Shown piece by piece: positions 1 to 11,769 of a stretch of DNA of 64,000 nucleotides (position 1 is its first letter; the number at the start of each line of letters is the position of its first letter). Origin of the DNA: Clytia hemisphaerica (Eukaryota; Cnidaria; Hydrozoa; Leptothecata; Clytiidae). Under the pieces are notes generated by a model. The model was given only the letters and a program-made list of their open reading frames with translations, made no database searches and was not told the DNA's origin. The DNA lies in contig CACVBU010000028.1 of NCBI GenBank assembly GCA_902728285.1, positions 91,750 to 155,749 on the forward strand. Direction: 5' to 3'. The translations under genes were made by a program, and so were the position numbers.

Positions 1-38
1 TTTTCGAGAAATTAATTGATTTATCTGAAAGACAAGAT

Positions 39-3000
39 ATGGCTTCAATCCAAAATTCTTTGATCATGTGAGTAAATTTTCGTGATTTGATTTTGATTTT
101 GTTGCCTTTTGGTGAAGCGTTTTATACTTTTATAAATGTTTTATACAGTTTTCAAATGGACAAAATTGTCAAGATTACTTTCTAAGGAGTAGCAGCTTGG
201 TGGTCATTTGTTTGTTTCCTTTAATGACGACAAAAAAAACACAAAAAATGCGTTGCAGCCTATACACAAGAGCGCCGATAGACAGGGCTTACGACTTTTT
301 GCTTCTATTTTCATTTCAATGTGGTCGAATTATTTGAAATTCACCGCGCTGTTAATTGATCAGAACGGAATCTATGCGCCAATAGAATTTATGAGTAAAC
401 AACATTTTACTTTGCTGATCGCTTTGCCAACCAATTAAGGCTAGAATTAATTGGATAAAAATAGATTTGCGGTATCCGTTCTTTTAAATGCCAGTCATGA
501 GAAAATGGTAATCACATACAGCAAGGTCGTGGTGAGGAGTAGTCACACACTTAACAAAGTAACATGGAGTTTCTTTTCCTTTTTAGCTTGGTCTGTATTG
601 CTGGGATTGTCTCAGGAGGATCACCGCCAAGCTCTTTCAACGTAAGTCAATGATTTCATCTTCACTCATAAGCAAAATCCTGTTAGCGAGCGTGTAGAAT
701 ATTCAAGAATTGGATTAAAGAGAAGCAAGTTTGAGCAATTCCCGAGTGGTTTTAAAGCTAATTGGAATTATTATCGCCTTCATTCAAGATTTTTTCTTTT
801 GAGTTTTGAGAAGGCGGAGTTGACAAAAATGTTCGGAAGAAAATGTCTTTCAACAATTTGTCAAGAATTTCGTGCTTTTTCTGACATCATGACATGTAAA
901 TTGGAAAGAATGCGAAGCGCTTTTGAATGCGTTATTTTTCCCACTTATATTTTGTGAATATAGGGGTTGGATTTAATTAAAGAAACTTTCTGATACCTTG
1001 TGACATTTTCAACACCATGTCATTTCTGTAAATAATATTTTTGTCGGCTCGTATTCTGCCATATAATCGCGTGTCATATTAGACGAAATTGTTCAGGCAA
1101 TTTACTTTCCCGAATTTAATTGATTTTCACACTTTTATGGATTCACAGAAAAAGCCGAATTCAAAATTCAAATCACTCAAAGGGATTTGGCTGGACAACA
1201 TCAGGAACAAAAACCCGACAAATGTGCCGCTCGAGCATCAAACAAGAAGTGACGCAATGCAATTGTATTCTATTCGATCCAAACAAATCGTCAAAGTTAA
1301 AGAAGTCAGCGAAAAAGCCTGGGAACAACCTAACTATGAGTTGACCATGACACCAAAAAGTCGCAGCAGAAGAGGTAATTATATTCTCGCGTGTTTTGGC
1401 AGCAGACCTCCAAAATGTCCCTGCAACTTAACCAAAACAAAATTTTTCCTAAATTACTAAGGAGCTATTAGGCAAGTTTAATGACCATAATTATCCCTCC
1501 CTCAAAGCATTGTGTTTGTTATTTTGGAAAGTTTCTGCTGGCGTAATAGGAAGTCGTTGAGGTTTGACGTGTGCCATGATTACTCTATTCTTTGCTTGCT
1601 TGTGGAAGAATTTGAAAGAGAATTAAAACACAAAAGAAACAAAAGAAATTTCGTCGAAAGCTTCCTTTCTTTAACTGCGTTGGATGAGCATCATTTTCAT
1701 ATGGTCCTTGACAATTCCTGACCTTTCTTTGGGTCCTTATGCACGGAAACTCATCAGTTATTCTTGTTTTGAAAAAAAAACTGTTCAAATGACGTTCGTT
1801 TCCTATGACAAAGTCACACCTACATATTGAACATTTTAATTTTGTGCTCAATTTGTTTTGAAATTCAACCAAATAAAAAAAATATTGAGCAAAACTATCA
1901 GTTTTTAAGATAACAGCGATGAAAACTTAAAATCTCAATTGACATATTGACTCGAAAAAAATATCTTAGTAGGTTGACGCACCATGTCACTTGTACAAAA
2001 CACAGGAAATATGCAAAATTGGGAAAAGGGGTCTCTTTTCCTTAGTATTGTTGTAATCCATTTAGTTGACGAAACAATAGATCTTTTCCTTGCTTTTTCA
2101 ATTAAGCGATGATTAATTCTGATTTAATAATGTCATATTTTCCATCACAGCTCGCCTATTGTGCGGTCTATTCTATTTTTTTAGATATTTTCTTCAGAAA
2201 AAAGTTAAATTACTTTCCCAAGCGTAACATTCATTTAAGACGTGAAGTTTCCGTCTTATTGTAACTATTAAAAAGAGAACAGAGATTTAAGAAGCACAGT
2301 ATGGCAACCACACCTAAGCTCTTTACAGTCTTATTCTATTGTTACAAACACTTCAGGAAAATAAAATCGCAAAGTTTAAATCGTAAATTTAATTGCAACA
2401 ATCACAATTAGAAATCATCCCTGTCTTTTCCTAACCTTGTTAAAGAGCGCGTGTCTAGACTTGGTACCTTTTTACATTAATTTGACTAGATAATATCCTG
2501 AACAAGTATTGATTGAAATTTCCTTTTTCTCGTCTTTTTACAGATAATAAATTTGTTACCGAGACTGTTTCGTACCAACGCTTAAAGATTCGATCGGCTG
2601 ACAACCAAAAATACCTTTGTGCAAGAACTAATGGAGAAATTGTCTTCAAGGTAAGGACTTTGAGTTTAGAAGCACGCTTGTTTATTTATCATACTCATCA
2701 TCATCATTAATTAATCCATTCATTCACACATTCATTCATACATTCATTTATTCTAACATCCAATCGCATCGACATCGACTGTCTCCTTGGAACTCTGAAA
2801 TCCATCTTTACCTTTTCACTTCTTTTCATACTGGACCCTCTCTCAATCATTAAATTATATTGACACTGAAACACTTTTTCTTACACCTCACTCCATGCTT
2901 CATTCAGTTAGTCAGAAAAGTCAGTATTCTACAAGTTAGCTATACACTATACTGTATTCTTTTGTACTTAAATGTTTGCCATGCACGTTACTCACTTTCC

Positions 3001-3659
3001 TGCACGCTATTCACTTCGTAGGACACAGCAGATAAGGAAGAGAAAGTAGCATCAGTACCAGATGGCCTTCGAGAATATTCATCGGTATGTAGCTCTCTAG
3101 CCAAAATCTATCGCTTTCAATTATCCTGTCTTTTTCGTCAAAATTTTGATAATCGAACCTTGTGAGCTACTTCAATGAATAGTCTCTGGCACCGTTTCAA
3201 CTTTATAGTCATACGGCCAGTCATTTTCAAACTTTCGTTTCCTATCTTTAGAACAAAGCGGACAAGAAGAACAAGCCACGAAAGAGATGTCTGTTTCATT
3301 GGGAATTCACCAAGCAAATGCATATCCAACTCTCTTTGGAAGCTGGTGATAAGAAGAGATATTACTTGAGTGTGAAGGATAATCTCATCAAGCTACGAGA
3401 AAAAGAAGAAACAACAGAAATCGAGCGATCGTTTATCTGGCTCCCAACGAAACCATTAAAAGGACAAGGTACACGACTTCCAATGTCAGGGAACGAGCGT
3501 CGAAGCAGGACATTTGACTTTGATCTTGATGCTGTCTTTGGAAAAATGTTCCCTGAAGAAATCCTTAGAGAAAAAGACCGACAAATCGAGCTTTTACTGG
3601 AAGAAGTTAGAAACTTGAAGGGAAAAGCATCAGAATCTGATTGCGATAAACGAAAATGA
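39..3659 (+). CDS. FGF-like secreted growth factor, six exons
   Basis: Exons 39-67, 587-641, 1149-1374, 2544-2650, 3022-3084 and 3252-3659 join in phase with GT-AG borders and give 295 residues. Residues 1-21 are a signal peptide. The beta-trefoil core runs from about residue 75 (LYSIRSKQIVKV) through LKIRSADNQKYLC, then RCLFHWEF (Cys173), YYLSV (197-201) and FIWLP (221-225); these match the FGF pattern of YLC..G, C-x-F, Y-hydrophobic-V and FLP. Exon 5 plus the start of exon 6 (about residues 140-172) insert a charged, lysine-rich segment before the conserved Cys, longer than in typical FGFs. Basic clusters (SRSRR, KKNKPRKR) could bind heparan sulphate. The C-terminus (about 262-285) is a predicted coiled coil, unusual for the family. 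An ATG at 564 gives an alternative start by reading through the polypyrimidine tract of the exon 2 acceptor; I prefer the spliced start because both splice sites are strong. By family knowledge it would signal through FGF receptors. A divergent beta-trefoil of another family is the main alternative. Confidence 0.72.
2693..2758. repeat. CATC/CATT microsatellite
   Basis: CATCATCATC followed by imperfect CATT and CATTCATA units, inside intron 4 of the FGF-like gene. Confidence 0.8.
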
Positions 3660-3783
3660 GGATAAAGGAGATGAGTGTTTTGGTAGCGATACGGTATGTT
3701 GGGGTGGAAGCAAAATGTTATCGGAGTGGAATACAATGTACTGACTGATTCTGTGTAAACTGTTTGCAAAATCATATGACAAG

Positions 3784-3789
3784 AATAAA
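3784..3789 (+). terminator. Poly(A) signal of the FGF-like gene
   Basis: AATAAA lies about 125 bp after the stop codon at 3657-3659 and is the first canonical hexamer downstream. Confidence 0.5.
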
Positions 3790-6700
3790 CTTTTCAGAAA
3801 TATAAAAAAATGCATTATATACGAAATGACAAATATAAAAAGGAGCGTTTTCGCTCCTGCTTGAATGAATGTAAATTTTTTTATTTCTTTTTATATTTAA
3901 TAATTTATTACTCTTTATGTATATTATAAAAATATTAGAGATGTAAATGATATATTTTTAATAGGAAGAGATGGCGAATAGTCTAAATGGCGCAGAAAAA
4001 AAACATTAAAAACCAGAAGAATTTTCACTGGATGAAAAGACATCAATAGAAAAATCAACGCTTTTTTTGTTGTATATTTTTTTTAATATTGAGAAGGTTT
4101 GATGTAACTATATACGATTCTGCGAAATTTCAAATACAATTATAATTTAAAATAATTAAGGTGTCTCCTCCAAACTATAAAAAGGCAAGAACCCCACTCA
4201 AGAGCATCCTTTATACCTTATTGGTAGAAAATCCGTCGTCAAAAAATGACGAAAAAATAGCTCGGTGAAGCAATTCTTACCGACAAATCTTTAGAGCCGA
4301 GAATTATTTTTGACCGAGAATTAATTTTGGACGGCGAATATTTTTAACCAAATGATTTTGGCTATCTCAATCACACACGTTTGGAATTACAAGTATTAGA
4401 GTTAAATTCTAGGGTTATACGTAGGATTGCGACAGAAACGGAAACTAAATCTTAAATGCTTCGTAAGCAAAACTATTCGGCGGTAAAAAGTAAGGATATC
4501 GTTGGCAAATGACGAAACTTTTGACCGACGAATTTTTCACCCACGAATCCACTCAAAAGGTACTTTAAGCGATCTAAGGTAATGTAAAAATCATTGTTTC
4601 GGATGACCTTATGGATTGAGACTTGTTCACGATATTATAGAAGGTCAGGTAGACGCACAGCAGGATCACTCGTAGACTAATTCCAAATAATAATTTAATG
4701 ATATACTGTTTTGCTTTGAGAAAAGATTACGTTATAAAATATTACAATCAACTGAAAAAAAAATTCAAAGCATTTACATTTATCTCCACCATTACGACTG
4801 ACTGAGCAAAGAAGGTAGGTTCACTTTTCTTCTGACATCCCTTCTGACCAATAGGGTGGAGAAAATTCAAAGCCAAAAAAAGTATATTCTACATATTTTA
4901 TGTATAGACGTTTTCTTAGTCGAATAATAATCAAATCTTTCCACTCATACTTTAGAAAAATCGTACTTTGAAACTGTTGATTCTAAAAAGGCAATTAATT
5001 TTTTCTGTAACTATAGCTTTGTATTGTTAACAAGACTAAAGTGTATCCTCACAAAATGACGTTAAGCCCCCTTTTTGATGTTTTTTTTTTTAATTTAGGT
5101 CACCTTCACAGAACTTTAAACAGGAAAACGCAAAATATCTCAAAAAGATGCTCGCATCAAGAAGGGACAAGTTTGTATGTAGGGATGTTATAATTGAGAT
5201 TGAGGCGTTTCTCAAGAAAGAAATGAGACATATCAATCGTGAATACTTTTGCGAATTTCGCTGAGGTAATTCCGCAAAAAGTTCCGAAAAAAATACTTTT
5301 CATAGAATCTATCCTTGATCTTGCAGAATTCTCCAAGACAACCTCAAAAGTGATTTTGCTATAATTTTATACCCGCGAAAAAGTCAGGTTTTAATAAAGT
5401 CCTAAATTTTCTACTTCTATTCCTAGACCTTTTTGGACGGGCTTTATTCACGAGGAAATCTACGCTCGGATACTTAAGACGGGCTCTAAGCTTACAAATA
5501 AGATAAAAGGTGTGAACAGCTTTCGTTTGGTGATAAATTCCAATCAATTCATGATTTGCAAGTATTTACTTGCAAAGATCAAAATATTGTAATCGAGGAA
5601 AGAATGTTCTTGTTCTTTGACTGACAACCCATCAGTCACAATGACAACACTGTAAAGTAAGGTCAGTAAATATGTCAAAAGTTCAAATCGTTATACGAAG
5701 TGCTGAAATGCGCTAGAATAGGTCTAACATTGATACCTGAACAAAATATTTGTTTAACAGTATCTTGTAACCACCTACGCTTTTATATTACTGCTGGCGT
5801 AGCATATGGTAAGGAATCATTGTCGTTTTAAAGAGATAATCGTAAAAATCGTTTTCTCACTTGCGATACGAAGTAGCGAGGAAAGTCATTTGTAACTTTG
5901 TGAATCATAGCATTTTAAATAGAAAGATCAAACAAAATAGCGGATACATCTATCAAAGAAGTGGATGACTTTTCGGTACGTTGACAGTCTCACAAAAAGT
6001 CAAGTATACAGTGCAGCGGACATGTAGGTTGACGCCTCTCTCTCTAATTATGTAAGTCATTTTGAAAAACATCATTTTGAAAAATTAAAAAAGATGAAAG
6101 AAAAGAAGAACAGAGATAAGGAAAGTCAAATTGAATTTGAACTGGTATGAAAGTGGAAGGATGTTGGTAGCAGTGTGTACCTCCATCATCCTCATGTTTA
6201 TTCGTTCAAAACACTTGTTTTCGTTCAAAAAATCCGTAACGTACGTAATTCAATTACATTTTCCCTGATTTAATTTGCAATTAAGAAAAAATAATGACCT
6301 CTTGCAGCCATATAAAAGAGCAATTACTAATAGATGACAAAATTTCCATTTAATACAGTAAACGACATTCAAGCAGAAAGCTTCTTCATTGAAGTCACCA
6401 TATCGGTTTGATCGTCATCATCTTAAGGTAAATATGACCACTGGGCATTGTGTAAGGAGAGATTATCTCATGGGTAAACAAATCTCAAACAAAAATTGTT
6501 TTTTTCGCCGACCAAACATGCTTGAATTCATCCAATATGCTCAAGTCAAATTCACTGAAGATGATGACACCATCTCAAATTCAGAAACCTTAGTTATTCT
6601 ACAGCACTCTAGCTTCAGATCTTCCCGATCAAATTGAAAATTGGCAAACCATACCTTTCCATAATATATAAAAATGCAATATTTTCATTTTTGAAAAAAA

Positions 6701-7381
6701 TATTGTCTGGTCATGTTACAAGCAGAGTTAATTTTCGGATGAAAAACAATTTCTTGCGACATGCAAAAGCTCTTAAGGTCGGGAAAATTTTCCACATCTT
6801 GAACGCATGGGTTAGGAATTTTACCAGTCCGCGTGACAGATTTTATGGGATGAATAATAAAGTAGCTTTTGAGCAGAGTAATTGACTAAAGCAAACGAAT
6901 CGCACCAAAACTAGCACCAATTATAAATACAAACATTAGAACCCAGATGCTTTCGTTTTTAAGCAAAATGCAACGCGGTTTTCATTGTTCTGGTCGACAA
7001 GGTCAGAACGTCACATTCGCCATATCCCTTTAGAGGAGAGCGTGATATGAACAGAATGGATGATCTAATATGAGATTACTAGAACTCTCGTTTTCTAGTA
7101 TAACAAGGGCAATTAAATCCGACTGGGGTTCGGTACATCGAAGGCCGACAACACCTTCCTATCTAATTGGGTATCGGTCCGCTCCTTTAGAGCTATTCAA
7201 ATATCAGATAAAGTTATCGGGTTGGTGGCTTTGGTGGTTGTTAAGTAGAAAGAGCTAAAAATATAAAACAACGATATGAAAAAAAGTCGATATAATCTAT
7301 ATCATCCAGTCTATCCGACGGCTCATTTCGATATATCGTAATACTGTATGCGTACAAAAAACACGTAGAATGAGTAAGATA
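3790..7381. other. Intergenic, AT-rich; no supported gene
   Basis: Only short ORFs of random composition. Around 6765-6815 there is a short sequence (AAGGTCGGGAAAATTTT) also found reversed near 22930 and 35175, so it belongs to a dispersed repeat. Confidence 0.6.
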
Positions 7382-7637
7382 CACGTTTTTGTTTTATAAG
7401 GAACACGTTTTTAAGGAACTCGAGGCTGAAAATGGTCCAAAAAATAAGGAATTGTTAAGGAACTGCTCAGGCTGAGAATAAGAAAACAAGTTTTAAGGAA
7501 CAGTAAGAGATGGTTATCCAAACTTAGCAGCTATGTAAATAAGGAACTCGATAAGGAACTTTGAGGCTGAAATTCTCTGTAAAAATAAGGAACTCCAGGC
7601 TCAGAGCAAAGTTAAGGTTCCTTATAAAAAAAACGTG
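7382..7637. mobile_element. MITE with TA target duplication, 256 bp
   Basis: Inverted ends CACGTTTTT(G)TTTTATAAGGAAC and the complementary GTTCCTTATAAAAAAAACGTG, each flanked by TA (7380-7381 and 7638-7639). The interior repeats AAGGAACT-like and AGGCTGA-like words. A TA duplication suggests Tc1/mariner-type mobilisation. No coding capacity. Confidence 0.65.
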
Positions 7638-8879
7638 TATAAGAATCTTTACATATATAATTCTTATATCCAAGTGTTTGTATATGATTCTGCCGCTATC
7701 ACTTTTACAAAAGATGTTTTAGGAGTTGAGAGGGTTTGTGCCCTCCTCCCCTCAGTAAATAAATCAAGTTATTTATGGCTCTAAATTACGCACCCCTCGA
7801 AAGAAGCAAAAGTAAAGGCTAAATAAAGCAAGCAAATTTGAAAAACAGACATTAAACGAGCTGGATGATGATTGGAAAAATCAGAAAGATGAAGAGGCCA
7901 GAAAAGTCACAACAAAAAAGCTGGTCTTTCTGAATTTATAGGCATTGCATTTATCTTTGCAAAAAAACTAATGATAAAAGATAGAATAGACCAAATAGAA
8001 TATATAATTATCAAAAGAAGGAATAAAATTGTCCTGGGTGAAAAAAGTAGGAGGACGCTTAATAGGTGTACGGAAGTGCTTAGAAATGCTTAAAGCAGTC
8101 CTAGCATCTTTTGAGCTATCGCAGAGTTGCCATTATTCTAGTTCGTAGAAGGCGAGGGAGTAGCTCAATCGTACCTGCCGGTATCGTATTTTGCCAACCG
8201 GCCCCAAATTAAAATTTTCTCGACTGAAGGATGTTATATCTAAGGATTGGAAACATTGACACATTTGATCGCTTTTTTAAGCCAGCTTCAAAATCCAAAG
8301 AACTTTAAGTGCGTTCAGCTACAGCTTAACCGGCGTGCGACGCCGGGTACCGCCTAGTTTTTCTCTAATTACACACATTGTATATCTAGTCAAATATAAA
8401 AGAGAAAAATAGATGGACTTAGATTTTATGTTTACCAAAACCTCTACTGAGCACTACAGAGATGCAAACCTAAAACATGAAACTTATTCCATCGTCCTCG
8501 GTAAAATAGTGTTAAGTTTGGGTCCGATTTTTTTTTACATCTGAGAATATTCGTGTTTTAATTTAGCTCCTGGATTTTTTTAACAGATATCTTTAAGGCA
8601 AGCCCTGGACTTTACCTGGGTGTTTTGAGGAAAGTTTCTCCTAGATTTATCCATAAAATTTACTCTCCTGGAAAAAAAGAACAGATATTTCAAAAAAATC
8701 TGCCGGCAGTTGCTCTTGGTGTTTCGTGGAATTTATCTTCGCGGATTCAAAAAACAGCGAAATAAAATTTCACGAAAAAATCTTCTCTTAAAAAGTATGC
8801 TTAATTTAGCAATTTTGAGTCTAAGTATGTTTTTTTAACAGGGGGAGTCAGGGTCCAGGATAGTAAGCCATGGCCCAAA
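7638..8879. other. Intergenic; no supported gene
   Basis: No ORF or splice-bounded segment stands out. One weak Pol III A-box-like word (TAGCTCAATCG, near 8160) has no matching B box. Confidence 0.5.
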
Positions 8880-9165
8880 AACCTGACTTTTAGTATCGAT
8901 ACCAGCCTGGAAAAAAACTGATTTTCTGAAAAAGGGGGAACCACCCCTTCCCAACAAAAGTCTGATACCAACTTTGAACTCAACAAAAATTAAAAAAGGG
9001 GACCCACCCCCTCATTTTGGTATCGATAACAACTTGAAGATTTCCTAATTTTCAAAAAGGGGGACCCCATCCCCCTCATTTTGGTATCGATACCAACTTG
9101 ACTTTTTAAAATTTGAAAAAAAAATTGACACCCCCCCCCCCCCGGTCCTGGGTTTGGTATCGGGA
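8880..9165. repeat. Degenerate tandem repeat, unit about 70-85 bp
   Basis: Successive units contain GGTATCGATA(C/A)CAACTT followed by an A/T stretch and AAAGGGGGACC..CCCC. About four units are visible, ending in a C homopolymer near 9130-9142. Confidence 0.6.
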
Positions 9166-9804
9166 TCCCCCCTGCTTTTAAACGTTATACGTACTTATAA
9201 AAAAGAGTGCACTCATTTTCTGGGATTGTCATGGCGGTATCAGAAAGCTAAGTCAACCCCAAGTAGTGAGAAGAACTTCATTGAGAGCAGTAAGTTGATG
9301 GGGAGGGATGCAGTGCTGGCAATTCCCCCAACCGAAAAGGTTCAGCGCCATAGGTCGTTTTAGACCTCAGAAACTATAATAAAAAAGAAGGACAATTTAT
9401 TGACTAACGACACTTTTTTAGTTTATTCTTTTTGGCAAGCTACCACGCTCCTGACTGAGTACTGTTCCAGGTTTTGGCCTTCCAGCTTCGAGCTAAATAA
9501 AACAATTAGAATTTAACTTTTATACAACTTCGCTCATGCTAACTTTAAGTACCCAGTACTTAAGAATTCTCTCTTTTCAAATAAATTTTCTCAAGTTCTG
9601 AGCAGTTTAAAAGAATGAATCCTTTTCCATTGAAAACCCTTATAAAATTAAATTTTGATAGGTTTTTATTAGACTTGGGTCATTAGACAAAAAGTAATGC
9701 TGAAATATACTTTCAGAAAGTGCTAGATTACGTTAAAAATCGACCACTCAAATTAAACAGAAGAATGATTGCACGATACGTTAATTTCTTTCTCAGCACA
9801 GACC

Positions 9805-10086
9805 TTATATAAAACACTAGATAGAGCTACTCCGTCCCTATTCGAATCAAAATAATCCGCCATCTTTGATAAGTAGACCATAGTTTAGTGCCGTCAATTT
9901 GATCGATCAAGCCTACCTTTTGCCTCAGAGTTTCCCGCCATTCAGGTTTTTTTGCTTTGTTGAACAAATTGCCGATACTGAACTGTGACCTACTATGACC
10001 TACTTTTAGCAAAGATGGTACATTATTTTGCTTCACCTTCCGTTGATTGGGAAATACAGAGTAGCTCTATCTAGTGTTTTATATAA
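9805..10086. mobile_element. Fold-back MITE, 282 bp
   Basis: Perfect terminal inverted repeat of about 28 bp (TTATATAAAACACTAGATAG then AGCTACTC). The inverted similarity continues inward: CAAAATAATCCGCCATCTTTG on the left, and a related sequence on the right near 10010-10032. No coding capacity. Confidence 0.75.
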
Positions 10087-10731
10087 TAATATAAGATATC
10101 TATGGTTCTCAGTAATTCAAAATTATATTTAGTTGTGAAAGTAACCTTTAATTTATAATGGAAAGTTTAACTTTAATGTGAAGAAGGAAATTCGTCAAAA
10201 AAGCTAAAAAGAGTTAGATAATTTCACGAGAATACATTAAATATGGGTCTCGAGATAAATCCAGCTTTACATTCACTTTAACCAGTCTGAAAACAAAAAT
10301 CTGAGGAAAAGTCCGGTAAAACAAAATTATATTGATGGACGAAGATTTCAAACCTTTAGAGACTGAAGTTTTGTGCCGTGATCTTTGCAGTATATCTGTA
10401 AAGCTTATGCCTTTGCCTAGGTAGGTTTGTCTGTCAGAGACTGAAGTTTCAAAATTCTTGCGTTTGATAACGAACAAATGGTCATAATCGTAAGAGGTGA
10501 TTGCTTTTTGCCTTTTTCAAACAAAGATTTGTTAGGTCGATAAGCACTTTATAAAAGTAACTTTTTATTAATTTGAGCATAACGTTTGATTTAAACCATG
10601 ATCAGAACCAAATTTGAATCCAAGGAGGGGGCACTCAAAGTAAACAACCTACCGTACGTGCGGCCCGTAAGGGTCCCTTTTCCAAGCTTTCCAAAGTACA
10701 CTGTAAGGGTCAAAATGAGCAAAAATATAAC

Positions 10732-10909
10732 AATAGCGTTCAGTTTGAGGTCGTTGTTGTTATTTTCTGCCCGCGTAGTTTGATTATTCGCCCGATAGTG
10801 TCATTTGGGCCCGACGCGAAGCGGAGGGCGCAAATATGGCATTGGAGGGCTAATAATCAAATTGCAAGGGCAGAATTAATGACAACAACAACGAACGAAA
10901 ACTTAACGC
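10732..10909. repeat. Imperfect fold-back repeat, about 180 bp
   Basis: AATAGCGTT...GTCGTTGTTGTT on the left is mirrored by AACAACAACGA...AACGCTATT on the right. The arms surround a GC-richer centre (CCCGACGCGAAGCGGAGGGC). Confidence 0.6.
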
Positions 10910-11589
10910 TATTACTATTATTATCCATATCAGAAATTGAAACAAGGTTTTTTTTCTAGCGTCAACCAATTATTTTCGCTTCAATGCAATGTCTTCAACA
11001 AATTTTTGTTTTTTTCTGACGTTAGTTTAGTCTCTTCACTTCAATGCAACGACTTCAATCCAATTCCGAGCGGGCCGCAAATGATGTTATTGCCCTATAC
11101 CCTAGCCTGTTAGACGAAAACCGCTTTTTTATCGCGATTTAACGTCTGTTACTTTTTGCCGTGGAATCAAATGTTCTTGGACGGGAAAGTCCGTCCAAGA
11201 TTTTCTCTTCGACGTAGCTCATTTTGCCGTGACTTTGGACAAGTTGCACTCCATCGCGTGTGCTTTTTTCGTTTTTTAAGAAGTCGCTGCATTGCTTCGA
11301 TCGGTAAAGTTCGAATAGATTTTCGAACTTTCGAATTTCGTAATTCGAATTTTGTGATTCGAATTTTGAAATTTTTTTGAGAGAGAATCAAAATCATTTG
11401 TTTTGAAAAGTTGAAACCGAACGAAAAAGAAACAGTATCAGTGGATGGAGGAGAAAAGAAGATGGAAATTCTTTTTTTGCATCAACAGCAGCAGAGTTGT
11501 TGGGTTATTTCCATAACAGGATTGAAGAATCCCAGAGACTTTAAACATTGAGAATGAAAATTATCAAATCAGATTAGATCCTATCCTAC

Positions 11590-11769
11590 CTAGAACCATA
11601 AGTGCTGCAATCCAATAATGATTGAAGACGAACTTGTACTTGTTGTATGCTTTGGGATGGCAACGAATATCTTTTGGATATGGCATGAAACCTGGAAGAA
11701 TGTCACAGCTGTCTTCACCAGTGACATAGACAAGTCTTGACAATTCTGGACAATTGCCAAAACTTGACA
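11590..11769 (-). CDS. Orphan candidate exon
   Basis: On the minus strand, 180 bp is open between an acceptor (ATAAAAATAG) and a donor (GTAGGATAGG). It encodes about 59 residues including NCPELSRLVYVTGEDSCD, PYPKDIRCHP and NHYWIAALMV, with four cysteines and non-random composition. It starts with 2 nt and ends with 1 nt of split codons. I found no partner exon and do not recognise the family. It could be a leftover exon of a gene mostly outside what I can resolve, or a pseudo-exon. Confidence 0.35.
   Translation of the reverse strand, partial: CQVLAIVQNCQDLSMSLVKTAVTFFQVSCHIQKIFVAIPKHTTSTSSSSIIIGLQHLWF

Noticed and set aside
3362-3775. 137-residue minus-strand ORF
   Set aside because: Antisense shadow of the last FGF exon.
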